NCBI GenBank assembly: GCA_028868995.1
Contig: JAGWTH010000002.1
Coordinates: 148,128 to 212,127 of the forward strand
Length of the DNA: 64,000 bases
Source of the DNA: Burkholderiales bacterium
GTDB lineage: Bacteria; Pseudomonadota; Gammaproteobacteria; Burkholderiales; Burkholderiaceae_C
Reading direction: 5' to 3'
A program made the position numbers and the translations under genes. Positions 51,830 through 59,602 of this stretch are shown in pieces. The first letter of the stretch is position 1. Each line of letters opens with the position of its first letter. Under the pieces are notes generated by a model. The model made no database searches, had not been told where the DNA came from, and was given only the letters and a program-made list of their open reading frames with translations.

Positions 51830-53230
51830 TCAGGACGCCGGTGCCGGCGGCCTCGGAAAGGCGATCTCGCACACCCACCCGCGGCCGGACTCGCCGCTAC
51901 GCAGGGTCATGCGCGCGTCCATCAGGCGGGCGTACTGTGCCACCAGCGCCAGCCCGAGGCCGACGCCCTGGCCCAGGAGCTGGCCGGCCTCGCCCTGGGC
52001 GCCGCGCTCGACCAGGGCCTGCTGCTGCTCGTGCGGCACGCCGGGGCCGTTGTCCTGCACCAGAAGGAGAACTTCCGTGGGCCTTTCCTCGACGGCGACG
52101 GTGATCGCCGGGGTGTCCGTGCCCGCGGTGCCGTAGCGCAGCGCGTTGTCGATCAGGTTGTTCAGGATGCCTTCCAGCAGCGTGGGGTCGGCGCGCACCG
52201 GCACCGGCCGGTCGATGCCGCGCGCGCCCAGGTCCACGCCGGCGGCGTCGGCGCGGCGCAGGAAGCGCAGCACCGCCTCGCGCACGGCCGCGTCCAGGGC
52301 CAGCGGCTGCAGCCGCACCTGGCTCTCCGCCTCGGCGGCGAGCGCCACCGCCAGCAGCCGCTCGACCAGCGCGGAGGTGCGTGCCTCGCTGGTGGCGATG
52401 GCCGCCAGCTGCTCGCGCCAGACCGCCGGTTCCTCGTGGCCCAGGCCGTATTCGGCCAGGGCCCGGATGCCGGCCAGGGGCGTGCGCAGCTCGTGGGCCA
52501 CGTTGCCGGCGAACTCCCGCTGCGCGCGGATGCTGCGGTCCAGCCGCTGCAGCAGGTCGTTGACCGTGGCCGCGAGCGACTGCACCTCGCGGGTCGACGC
52601 CTGGTCGGGCACCGGGGACAGGTCCTGCGAGCCGCGGCCCTGCAGGGCCTGCTGCAGGGTCGCCAGCGGCCGCAGGTCGCGGCGGATCGAGCGCTGCAGC
52701 CAGGCCGCCAGGGCGGCAAGCAGCACCGCCTGCGGCAGCAGCGAATACAGCATCAGCTCGCGCAGCGTCGCGTCGCGCGAACGGGTGGTCTGCGCCACGG
52801 TCACCACGAAGGGTGCCGGCACGTCGGTGCGCAGGGTCACGGCGCGCAGCAGCTGCCCGGCGTAGGAGATGTCCTCGAAGCGGAACGGCAGGCGGCCGTA
52901 CAGCGCCTGCGGCGGCAGGTCGGGCTGGCCCGCGAGCAGGCGGCCGTCCGGGAGGTGCATCCCGAAATAGAGGGTCTCGTGCTGGTCGTACAGCACCGTC
53001 TTCACCTCGCCGGGCGTGAGGTCCAGCCGCAGCCGGCCGGAGGCGTCCTGCCGGACGTGCGCCGCGAGCAGGTAGGCGTCGTCGAGCAGCGAGCGGTCGA
53101 AGGCCTGCTGGGCGAAATACTGGGCGACGGCGAAGGAGACGATGGTGCCCGCGATCCAGGTGATCGCCAGGGGCGCGAGGACGGTGCGAAGGAGCCGCTG
53201 GCCGAGGGTCGGCAGCCGCGGCAGGTTCAC
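51830..53230 (-). CDS. tctE: TctE-like sensor histidine kinase
   Basis: Membrane sensor of 466 residues. TM1 is at about 14-38. A periplasmic sensor follows to about 155, with TM2 near 160-178 (LMLYSLLPQAVLLAALAAWL). Then come HAMP, HisKA with His246 in GNVAHELRTPLAG, and HATPase with NLIDNALRYG, VQDNGPGVP and GVGLGLALV. The GTG start at 53230 overlaps the regulator's stop (GTGA). Its position next to tctBA suggests it senses the transported carboxylate, as TctE does; this is inference. Confidence 0.87.
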   Translation of the reverse strand: MNLPRLPTLGQRLLRTVLAPLAITWIAGTIVSFAVAQYFAQQAFDRSLLDDAYLLAAHVRQDASGRLRLDLTPGEVKTVLYDQHETLYFGMHLPDGRLLAGQPDLPPQALYGRLPFRFEDISYAGQLLRAVTLRTDVPAPFVVTVAQTTRSRDATLRELMLYSLLPQAVLLAALAAWLQRSIRRDLRPLATLQQALQGRGSQDLSPVPDQASTREVQSLAATVNDLLQRLDRSIRAQREFAGNVAHELRTPLAGIRALAEYGLGHEEPAVWREQLAAIATSEARTSALVERLLAVALAAEAESQVRLQPLALDAAVREAVLRFLRRADAAGVDLGARGIDRPVPVRADPTLLEGILNNLIDNALRYGTAGTDTPAITVAVEERPTEVLLLVQDNGPGVPHEQQQALVERGAQGEAGQLLGQGVGLGLALVAQYARLMDARMTLRSGESGRGWVCEIAFPRPPAPAS

Positions 53231-53916
53231 TCCTCGGGCTCCACCAGGTAGCCCAGGCCGCGCAGGGTGCGGATCTGCGCGCCGGACCCGGTCATCTTCT
53301 TGCGCAGCCGCGAGATGAAGGCCTCCAGGGCGTTGTCGGGCAGCAGGTCGTCCAGTTCCGACAGCTTGGCCGACAGCTCGCGCTTGCTGCACACGCGCCC
53401 CGGCGGCGTCATCAGCTCCCACAGCACCTCGAATTCGCGCGCGGGCAGCTCCAGCAGCTGGCCGTGCACCTCGAAACGGCGGGTGGCGCGGTCCAGGGCG
53501 AGGTTGCCCACCGCCACCCGGTCCTCGCTGCCGGCCGCGCGGCGTACCAGCGCCCGCAGCCGGGCCTCGACCTCGCCCAGGTCGAAGGGCTTGCCCAGGT
53601 AGTCGTCGGCGCCGGCGTTGAGGCCCGCGATCCTCTCGTCCGTCCGGTTGCGCGCAGTGAGCACCAGCACCGGCGTTCGGTCACCCCGGGCGCGGGCCGC
53701 GCGCAGCAGCGCCAGGCCGCTGCCCAGGCCGGCGTGGGCGCGCTCGCTCAGGGGCAGGTTGAGGTCCAGCAGCACCACGTCGAAGGCCTGCACCCGCCAG
53801 AGGTGGTCGGCCTGCTCCATGGAAGCCGCCTCGTCGACCCGGTGTCCGGATTCGCGCAGGCGGCGCAGCATGACTTCACGCAGGACGGCATCGTCTTCGA
53901 CCAGGAGGATTCGCAT
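53227..53916 (-). CDS. tctD: TctD-like OmpR-family response regulator
   Basis: DNA-binding regulator of 229 residues. The receiver has EDD7-9, phospho-acceptor Asp51 (VVLLDLNLPLSE) and Lys in YLGKPFDLGEVEARL. The C-terminal winged helix (about 130-225) has LELPAREFEVLWELM and DNALEAFISRLRKKM. After Asp51 there is a short insertion (SERAHAGLGSG) where most family members have PDGDG. It is translationally coupled to the kinase and probably controls tctBA. Confidence 0.87.
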   Translation of the reverse strand: MRILLVEDDAVLREVMLRRLRESGHRVDEAASMEQADHLWRVQAFDVVLLDLNLPLSERAHAGLGSGLALLRAARARGDRTPVLVLTARNRTDERIAGLNAGADDYLGKPFDLGEVEARLRALVRRAAGSEDRVAVGNLALDRATRRFEVHGQLLELPAREFEVLWELMTPPGRVCSKRELSAKLSELDDLLPDNALEAFISRLRKKMTGSGAQIRTLRGLGYLVEPEE

Positions 53917-53973
53917 GGCGCGATGGTAGCCGGGAAGGCGGCAGGGCACCTCGGGTCCAGCCACAATGCGGGC

Positions 53974-54507
53974 GTGACCCCCCGCCTTCGCCTCTACCTC
54001 GCCGGGCCGGACGTGTTCCGGCCCGACGCCGCCGGCCACGGACGCCGCCTCGTGGCGCTGTGCGCGCGCCACGGCTTCGACGCCGTCTTCCCGCTCGATC
54101 CCTCGCTGCCCGCCGGCGTGCCCTGGCCGGAGGCCGCGCGCCGCATCTACGCCGCCGACGTGGCCCACATCGCCGCCTGCGACGCGGTGCTCGCCAATCT
54201 CGACTTCTTCCGCGGCGCCGAGCCCGACAGCGGCACCTGCTTCGAGGTGGGCTACGCCGTGGCGCGGGGCAAGCCGGTCATCGGCTACGTGCCGGAGGCC
54301 GGCAGCTTCGCCGAGCGCATCCGGCAGCGTCACCCGCAGGTGGCCGGCGTGGGCCCGGCCGACGCCGCGGGCTGGCTGCTGGAGGAATTCGGGCTGCCCC
54401 TGAACCTGATGCTGGGCGTGTCCTGCCGCATCGTGGTGGGCGGCGTCGAGGCGGCGCTGGAGGCCGCGCGCGAGGTGCTGGCCCGGGACACCGCCGCAAC
54501 CAGGTAG
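53974..54507 (+). CDS. Nucleoside 2-deoxyribosyltransferase family protein
   Basis: Protein of 177 residues with the family signatures LYLAGPDVFRPDA near the N-terminus and PDSGTCFEVGYAVARGKPVIGY near 88-110, the latter containing the nucleophilic Glu position. The family swaps or hydrolyses the base of deoxynucleosides or nucleotides. Starts at GTG 53974. It is divergent from tctD, with the DedA-rhodanese gene 9 bases after its stop. Confidence 0.85.
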   Translation: MTPRLRLYLAGPDVFRPDAAGHGRRLVALCARHGFDAVFPLDPSLPAGVPWPEAARRIYAADVAHIAACDAVLANLDFFRGAEPDSGTCFEVGYAVARGKPVIGYVPEAGSFAERIRQRHPQVAGVGPADAAGWLLEEFGLPLNLMLGVSCRIVVGGVEAALEAAREVLARDTAATR

Positions 54508-54516
54508 GACGCCCCC

Positions 54517-55470
54517 TTGAACCCGCTCGTCGACTTCGTCCACCTGCGCGGCGCGATGACGCTGTTCCTCGTGCTGTTCCTCAAGCGCATGGGCGTGCCG
54601 GTGCCGGCGCTGCCTTTCCTGCTGCTGGCCGGCGCCCAGGGCGCCGAGGACGCGTGGTTCGCGCTGCGGGCCCTGCTGGCCGCGACCGCGGCCACCGTGG
54701 TCGCGGACGCGGCCTGGTTCCTCGCGGGGCGGCGTTTCGGCCGCGCCATGCTGGGCCTGATGTGCCGCATCTCGTTGTCACCCGAGACCTGCATCCGCCG
54801 CAGCGAGGTGGGCTTCGCCCGCCGCGGCGGGGTCACGGTGCTGGCGGCCAAGTTCATCCCCGGCGTGTCCGGCATCGCGCCGCCGATGGCCGGCGCACTG
54901 GGCATGCCCACGCGCGACTTCCTGCTGCTCAATCTCGCCGGCACGATCCTGTGGGTGGGCGCGACCATGGCGGTGGGCCTGGTGTTCCACGCCCAGGTGG
55001 GCGCGGTCGTGCGCTGGCTGCAGGTGATGGGCAACGCGGCGCTGCCCTGGGTCGTCGCGGCTTTCGCCCTGTACCTGCTGTTCCTGCTGGTACGGCGCGC
55101 GCTGGTCCATCGCGGCGCGGGCAAGGTGCCCCGGGTGGTGGCCGGCGAACTGGCGGGCCGGCTCGCGCGCGGCGAGCCCGTGGTGCTGGTGGACGTGCGC
55201 GGCGGCGGGCTCCCGCCGGCCGAGCGCATCCCGGGCGCCCTGCTCGCCTGGCTGGAGGCCGGGGTGCTGCGGGGCCTGGACGGGCTGCCCGCCGGCGCCG
55301 AACTGGTGACCTATTGCGATTGCCCCAACGACGTGTCGGCCGCGCATGCGGCGCTGCAGCTGGCGCGCCAGGGGGCGCAGGTGCGCGTGCTCGACGGCGG
55401 TTTTCCCGCCTGGCGCGCCGCGGGCTATCCGGTGGAGGCGGTGCCCACCCTGGCGGCCGGAGCGGGATGA
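54517..55470 (+). CDS. DedA-family membrane protein fused to a rhodanese domain
   Basis: Fusion of 317 residues. Residues 1-195 are a DedA (SNARE-associated) membrane domain with five or six helices and the motifs FLAGRRFGRAMLGLMCR and AAKFIPGVSGIAPPMAGALGM. Residues about 205-310 form a rhodanese domain with VVLVDVRGGG and an active-site Cys loop YCDCPNDVSAAHAALQLARQG. DedA proteins act as lipid flippases or in proton homeostasis. The fused domain suggests cytoplasmic sulfur or thiol chemistry at the membrane. It starts at TTG 54517. Confidence 0.85.
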   Translation: MNPLVDFVHLRGAMTLFLVLFLKRMGVPVPALPFLLLAGAQGAEDAWFALRALLAATAATVVADAAWFLAGRRFGRAMLGLMCRISLSPETCIRRSEVGFARRGGVTVLAAKFIPGVSGIAPPMAGALGMPTRDFLLLNLAGTILWVGATMAVGLVFHAQVGAVVRWLQVMGNAALPWVVAAFALYLLFLLVRRALVHRGAGKVPRVVAGELAGRLARGEPVVLVDVRGGGLPPAERIPGALLAWLEAGVLRGLDGLPAGAELVTYCDCPNDVSAAHAALQLARQGAQVRVLDGGFPAWRAAGYPVEAVPTLAAGAG

Positions 55471-55534
55471 CCTGCATCAAGCCGGAGCCGGGGACGGGCG
55501 GTAAACTGGTCCTCGATCGTTGCAAGGAGACCCC

Positions 55535-55849
55535 ATGGACACCCCCACCACGCCCGTCACCTCCGCCGACCTCGCGCGCGACCTGCGCGCGGTGGTGAAC
55601 GACGCCGAGGCCCTGCTGAAGCAGGCGGCCGACAGCGCCTCCGGCCAGTACGACGCGGCCCGCGCCAGCCTGGAGTCGTCCCTGCGCGCCGCGCGCCTGC
55701 GCCTCGACGATGCGCAGGACGCGGCCCTGGACCGCGCCAGGAGCGCCGGCCGCGCGGCCGACCACTACGTGCACGATCATCCCTGGCAGGCGGTCGGCTT
55801 CGGCGCCGCCGTCGGCCTGGCCATCGGCCTGCTGATCGGCCGCCGCTGA
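55535..55849 (+). CDS. DUF883/YqjD-ElaB-like membrane-anchored protein
   Basis: Protein of 104 residues: a long charged helix (about 15-78) followed by a C-terminal anchor (HPWQAVGFGAAVGLAIGLLIGRR) diagnostic of the YqjD/ElaB family. E. coli members bind ribosomes at the inner membrane in stationary phase. AAGGAG precedes the ATG. It is the first of a YqjD-YqjE-YqjK-type trio. Confidence 0.9.
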   Translation: MDTPTTPVTSADLARDLRAVVNDAEALLKQAADSASGQYDAARASLESSLRAARLRLDDAQDAALDRARSAGRAADHYVHDHPWQAVGFGAAVGLAIGLLIGRR

Positions 55850-55850
55850 C

Positions 55851-56216
55851 ATGGCGCTCCCCGACAGCCTGCGCGGGCTGGCCTCGGGCAGCTTCGACTT
55901 CGCCCGCCAGCGGCTCGAACTGGCCACCCTGGATGTCGAGGAGCAGGCGCTGCGCGCCGGGCGCATGCTGGCGCTGCTGCTCGCGGGCGTGGCGCTCGCC
56001 ACGCTGGGCATCGCGGGGCTGGCGGCTACCATCGTCGTGTGGCTGTGGGACACCTCGCGCCTGGCCGCGCTGCTGGGCGTGACCGGGGTGCTGCTGCTGG
56101 CCGCCGCCGTCGTCCTGCGCGCGCTGTGGCTCGCGGTGGCGCAGCGTCCCGCGCTGCTCGCCGCCACCCTGGAGGAACTGCAGCGCGACAGCGACCATCT
56201 GGCGGGGCGATCATGA
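55851..56216 (+). CDS. YqjE-like phage-holin-superfamily protein
   Basis: Membrane protein of 121 residues with two helices (MLALLLAGVALATLGIAGLAATIVVWLW and LAALLGVTGVLLLAAAVVLRALWLAV). The DFARQRLELATLDVEEQ N-terminal helix is typical of YqjE. It starts one base after the YqjD-like stop. Its stop codon (56214-56216) lies inside the first four bases of a 51-bp repeat (56213-56263). Confidence 0.88.
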   Translation: MALPDSLRGLASGSFDFARQRLELATLDVEEQALRAGRMLALLLAGVALATLGIAGLAATIVVWLWDTSRLAALLGVTGVLLLAAAVVLRALWLAVAQRPALLAATLEELQRDSDHLAGRS

Positions 56217-56263
56217 GCCGCCGGGCCGCCCCCAGGCGAATCCCGCAGCGCGTAGCGCGGAGG
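56213..56263 (+). repeat. 51-bp inverted repeat, left copy
   Basis: Matches the reverse complement of 56561-56611 at 48 of 51 positions. Its first bases are ATGA, in which TGA is the stop of the YqjE-like gene. It is open as a short reading frame (MSRRAAPRRIPQR..., 20 codons, stop at 56273-56275) that overlaps the start of the next gene (ATGA at 56272), so translation could be relayed through it. Confidence 0.85.
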
Positions 56264-56271
56264 TCGGTCGA

Positions 56272-56529
56272 ATGAGCCGGCTCGCAGAGATCGCGGCGCG
56301 CCGCGCCGTCCTGCGCAGCGAGATGGCCGCCAGCCGCAGCCGCGCCCGCGCCGCGGCGCAGGGCCTGGGGCGCGACGCGGCGGTCGCGCTCGCCGTGAGC
56401 GCGCTGGGCCGCTGGTTGACGAAGCGCTTCCGCTGGGGCGCCGTCGCCGCCGCCGTGGTCGGCCTGGTGGCCGCGCAGGTGATGCGCCGTTCCGCGCCGG
56501 CGCCGGCGCCGACGCCCCGCGCGCGCTAG
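56272..56529 (+). CDS. YqjK-like small protein
   Basis: Protein of 85 residues. The first half is basic and helical (RLAEIAARRAVLRSEMAASRSR). A hydrophobic segment follows (WGAVAAAVVGLVAAQVM), with a Pro/Ala tail. Position and layout match YqjK, third member of the yqjDEK group. It is enclosed by the 51-bp inverted repeat, unlike its neighbours. The ATG overlaps the stop of the micro-ORF formed by the left repeat. Confidence 0.72.
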   Translation: MSRLAEIAARRAVLRSEMAASRSRARAAAQGLGRDAAVALAVSALGRWLTKRFRWGAVAAAVVGLVAAQVMRRSAPAPAPTPRAR

Positions 56530-56560
56530 AGCGCGGCGGTCGCCGCGCTTAACAGAGCAC

Positions 56561-56611
56561 CCTCCGCGCACCGCGCTGCGGGATTCGCCTTGGGGCGGCC
56601 CGGCGGCTCAT
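56561..56611 (-). repeat. 51-bp inverted repeat, right copy
   Basis: Reverse complement of 56213-56263 with three mismatches. On the minus strand it begins ATGA, whose TGA is the stop codon of the PuuE-like gene (56608-56610). Both copies therefore start at the stop codon of the gene they follow. Confidence 0.85.
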
Positions 56612-57501
56612 GCGGGGCGGGACTCCACCCATTCGAAGATCGCGCCCGGCGTCGTCCACCAGGTGCGCTCGCCGCCGTGCGCGGCCAGGTGCTGCAGCGC
56701 GCGGCGCAGGTGGCGCAGGCGGTGCGGCTGGCCGACGATGTAGGGATGCAGGGCGATGCCCATCACCAGGGGCTGCCCCTCGCTCTGGCGCAGCATCTCG
56801 TCGAACTGGTCGACGACCATGTCGGCGAATTCCGCCCCGCTCATGAGGCGCGCCATCATCGCGGGGATGTCGTTGAGCTCCTGCGGGTAGGGGATGGACC
56901 ACAGCGGCTGGCCGCCGCGCGTGCGCATCGGCACCGGCTGGTCGTCGTGGCACCAGTTCAGCGTGTAGCCGTATCCGCATTCGACCAGCAGGTCCGGCGT
57001 GCGCACGCTCTCGGAGATCCAGGGCGACAGCCAGCCGGCCGGCGCGCGGCCGCCGGCGCGCGCAAGGCGGTCGCGGCAGTACGCCAGCAGGGCGCGTTCC
57101 TGCGCCTCGTCCATCTCGCCCTGGCGCTGCGCGTTGGTGTGGCCGTGGCCGACCAGTTCGTGGCCGCGCTCCACGCAGGCCGCGACCAGCGAGGGGCAGT
57201 GATCGAGCAGCGAGGTGTTGACCAGCGCGGCGCAGGGCAGGCGCAGCTCGTCGAACAGCTCCAGCAGGCGCCAGGCGCCCACGCGGTTGCCGTATTCGCG
57301 CCAGGCGTAGTTCAGCACGTCGGGCTGCGGCGTGGGCGGCGCCAGGCAGGCGCCGAGGCCGTCGCCGAAGGAGAAGTGCTCCAGGTTCAGCGCCAGGTAG
57401 ATCGCAAGCCGGCGGCCCTGCGGCCAGTCGAAACCGGGGCGCCCGGGGATGCCGGAGTAGTCGAAGCGGCCGTGGTGGCGGAGGGCGTAGGGGGCGTTCA
57501 T
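56608..57501 (-). CDS. Polysaccharide-deacetylase-fold hydrolase (PuuE allantoinase-like)
   Basis: NodB-fold hydrolase of 297 residues, the size of PuuE-type metal-independent allantoinases. Features: LNLEHFSFGDGLG near 40-52, LNYAWREYGNRVGAWRLLELFDEL (about 63-86), HELVGHGHTNAQR (about 113-125) and MGIALHPYIVGQPHRLRHLRRAL (about 250-272). The family cleaves cyclic amides such as allantoin, or deacetylates. The ATG overlaps the amidohydrolase stop (ATGA), making it the last gene of the importer operon. Allantoin itself is not proven as substrate. Confidence 0.83.
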   Translation of the reverse strand: MNAPYALRHHGRFDYSGIPGRPGFDWPQGRRLAIYLALNLEHFSFGDGLGACLAPPTPQPDVLNYAWREYGNRVGAWRLLELFDELRLPCAALVNTSLLDHCPSLVAACVERGHELVGHGHTNAQRQGEMDEAQERALLAYCRDRLARAGGRAPAGWLSPWISESVRTPDLLVECGYGYTLNWCHDDQPVPMRTRGGQPLWSIPYPQELNDIPAMMARLMSGAEFADMVVDQFDEMLRQSEGQPLVMGIALHPYIVGQPHRLRHLRRALQHLAAHGGERTWWTTPGAIFEWVESRPA

Positions 57502-58955
57502 GACGCGGGATCTTGCTCCGGCTCGCGCGGGAAGGCGATGGGCTGCGCGCCGCAGCAGAAGGCGGCCAGCGCCGGCAGGGCGGAGTGCGCCCAGTCGGCC
57601 GCCGGGGCGCAGGCGGCGTCGAGCGCGGCGGCGCGTTCCTGCGCGCGCTGGCGCAGGGCCGCCTCGTCGATGCCGGTGACGCGGCCGTCGGCGAACACCG
57701 TGCGGCCGGCCACCAGCACGCGCCGCACGCCGGCGCCGGTCTCGCCGAACACCAGCTGGCGCAGGGGATGGCGCAGCGGGACGTAGTGGGGCTGGGCCAG
57801 GTCCAGCAGCACCAGGTCGGCCCGCTCCCCGGCCTGCACCCGCGCGCCGCCCGTGGCCAGGGCGAAGGCCTGAGGCGCGTCGATCCAGCGCTGCCAGTCG
57901 GGCGTCGCCACGCGCGAGAGATAGCTCGCCAGGCGGGTCGCCTCGAACAGGTTCTGCCCGTCGGAGGTGTTGGAGGCGTCCGTGCCGAGCGCCACGCGCG
58001 CACCCGCATCGAGCCAGGCGCGCAGGCGCGCCAGCCCGGAGCCGAGCCGCAGGTTGCTGGACGGGTTGTGCACCAGCGTCGCGCCGGACGCGGCGACGCG
58101 GGCCAGGTCCTCGTCGTCCAGCCAGACGCCGTGGGCGAGGCTGGTGCGCGGCGTGAGGCAGCCCAGGCGCGCGAGCCGGGCCACGGTGGACTCGACGCCG
58201 CCCTGCGCCAGGGCCTGCAGCCGCGACTCCAGCAGGTGCGTCTGCAGCGGCACGTCGAACTCGCGGGCGAGGGCGCCGCAGCCGGCGAGCAGCTCGTCGC
58301 TGCAGTGCAGGGGGATGGCCGGGCCCACGCCCAGCTGCACCCGGTCGCGGTCGAAGGGCCAGCGCTCCTGCGCCTCGCGCAGCACCGCCAGCAGCTCCCG
58401 GGCGCGGGGCGGCGCGAACGCCTCGGCCTGCGCCCGCAGCGCCGACGGCAGGCTGGCCGTGAGCGCCGGATAGGCCTGGTACAGGCTGCGGTCGGACACC
58501 ATGGGCGCGATCACGGCGCGGATCCCCACGTCGGCATAGGCCTGGCCCACGGCGAGGATGCCTTCGACGCTGGGCGAGGGGAGTTCGCCCGCCATGTCGA
58601 TGCAGGCGGTGCAACCGTGACGCGCGAGTTCCACCGCGGTGAGGGTCGCGCTCAGCCGGATGTCGTCGAGCGTGCGCTGGCCGATCAGCGCCGGCGCATG
58701 GGCGAGGAAGCCTTCCAGCGAGATGCGGTCCGGCACCGCGCCGCGCGCCAGCGCGCCGTGGGCATGGGTGTGGCCGTTGCGCAGGCCGGGCAGCACCAGG
58801 CATCCCGCCGCGTCGATGCGCTGCGCATCCAGCGCCTGCAGCCCCGGCGCACCCACTGCCGCGATCACCCCATCGCGCAGGAGCACGTCTGCCGCGTGCA
58901 GCGAGCCGCCGTCGTCCGACAGCAGCTGCCCGCCGTGCAGCAGCGTGGCGCTCAT
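57498..58955 (-). CDS. Metal-dependent amidohydrolase (guanine deaminase/chlorohydrolase-like)
   Basis: TIM-barrel amidohydrolase of 485 residues. Metal ligands are visible: HTHAHG (about 62-67), His in LLESRL region QTHLLES (about 235), SLAHGVWLDDEDL (about 268) and catalytic Asp in ALGTDASNTSDGQNLFEA (about 316). This is the subtype that deaminates or dechlorinates purine- and triazine-like rings, or other cyclic amidines. ATG 58955 overlaps the racemase stop (ATGA), and its stop overlaps the PuuE-like start. Confidence 0.85.
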   Translation of the reverse strand: MSATLLHGGQLLSDDGGSLHAADVLLRDGVIAAVGAPGLQALDAQRIDAAGCLVLPGLRNGHTHAHGALARGAVPDRISLEGFLAHAPALIGQRTLDDIRLSATLTAVELARHGCTACIDMAGELPSPSVEGILAVGQAYADVGIRAVIAPMVSDRSLYQAYPALTASLPSALRAQAEAFAPPRARELLAVLREAQERWPFDRDRVQLGVGPAIPLHCSDELLAGCGALAREFDVPLQTHLLESRLQALAQGGVESTVARLARLGCLTPRTSLAHGVWLDDEDLARVAASGATLVHNPSSNLRLGSGLARLRAWLDAGARVALGTDASNTSDGQNLFEATRLASYLSRVATPDWQRWIDAPQAFALATGGARVQAGERADLVLLDLAQPHYVPLRHPLRQLVFGETGAGVRRVLVAGRTVFADGRVTGIDEAALRQRAQERAAALDAACAPAADWAHSALPALAAFCCGAQPIAFPREPEQDPAS

Positions 58956-59602
58956 GGCGCGCCGCGCAGGGCGGCGGCGATGCGGCGGGCGCCGGCGGCC
59001 ACGCTGTCGATCAGGGGCACATGCGAGTGCGGCTGCAGTTGCGCGGCCCATCCCGCGAGCGCGGCGCCGCCGACGATCACCGCGCGTGCGTCGAAGCGCC
59101 GGGCCGCGTCGCCGCAGGCCACGGCCAGCAGGCTCAGCGCGGACTCGGGGTCGGCCGCCAGCTGGGCGCCGGTGGGCGCCACGGTGTGGATGCCGGCCAG
59201 GAAGCGTTCGTAGCCGAGGGTCAGGGCGAGGCGCCGCAGCATGGGTTCCCAGCGCGCGCCGCCGGTGACGATGGCGAAGCGGCCGTGCGCCGCCGCCTCG
59301 GCGAACGAGGCCTCGGCCAGCCCCGTCACCGGCGCGGCGCTGCACTCGCGCAGCGCGAACAGGCCGGGGTCGCCGAAGCATCCGATCAGCACCGCGCCCG
59401 GCGCGGCCTGCGCCTGCCAGGCATCGAGCGCGGCGTGGCCCGCCACGGCGTAGCTCGCCTCGTCGGCGATGTAGGGCGCGCCGAAGCGGGCGGTCACGGC
59501 CTCGACCGCGATCTCCGGCCCGACCGCCCGCTGCACGTGCGCGCCCAGCATGCGCGTGACGGCTTCGCTGGTGTTGGGGTTGAGGACCAGCAGCCGGGTC
59601 AT
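58952..59602 (-). CDS. Asp/Glu/hydantoin racemase-family protein lacking the second catalytic Cys
   Basis: Protein of 216 residues. The N-terminus RLLVLNPNTSEAVTRML and LIGCFGDPGLFALRE (Cys75) match hydantoin/allantoin racemases. At the second catalytic position, where the family has a Gly-Cys pair, the sequence is AVIVGGAALAGWA (about 174-186). Both codons are GGC, so the partner cysteine is replaced by glycine. Racemisation by the two-base mechanism is therefore doubtful. Start and stop overlap both neighbours by four bases or fewer. Confidence 0.85.
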   Translation of the reverse strand: MTRLLVLNPNTSEAVTRMLGAHVQRAVGPEIAVEAVTARFGAPYIADEASYAVAGHAALDAWQAQAAPGAVLIGCFGDPGLFALRECSAAPVTGLAEASFAEAAAHGRFAIVTGGARWEPMLRRLALTLGYERFLAGIHTVAPTGAQLAADPESALSLLAVACGDAARRFDARAVIVGGAALAGWAAQLQPHSHVPLIDSVAAGARRIAAALRGAP

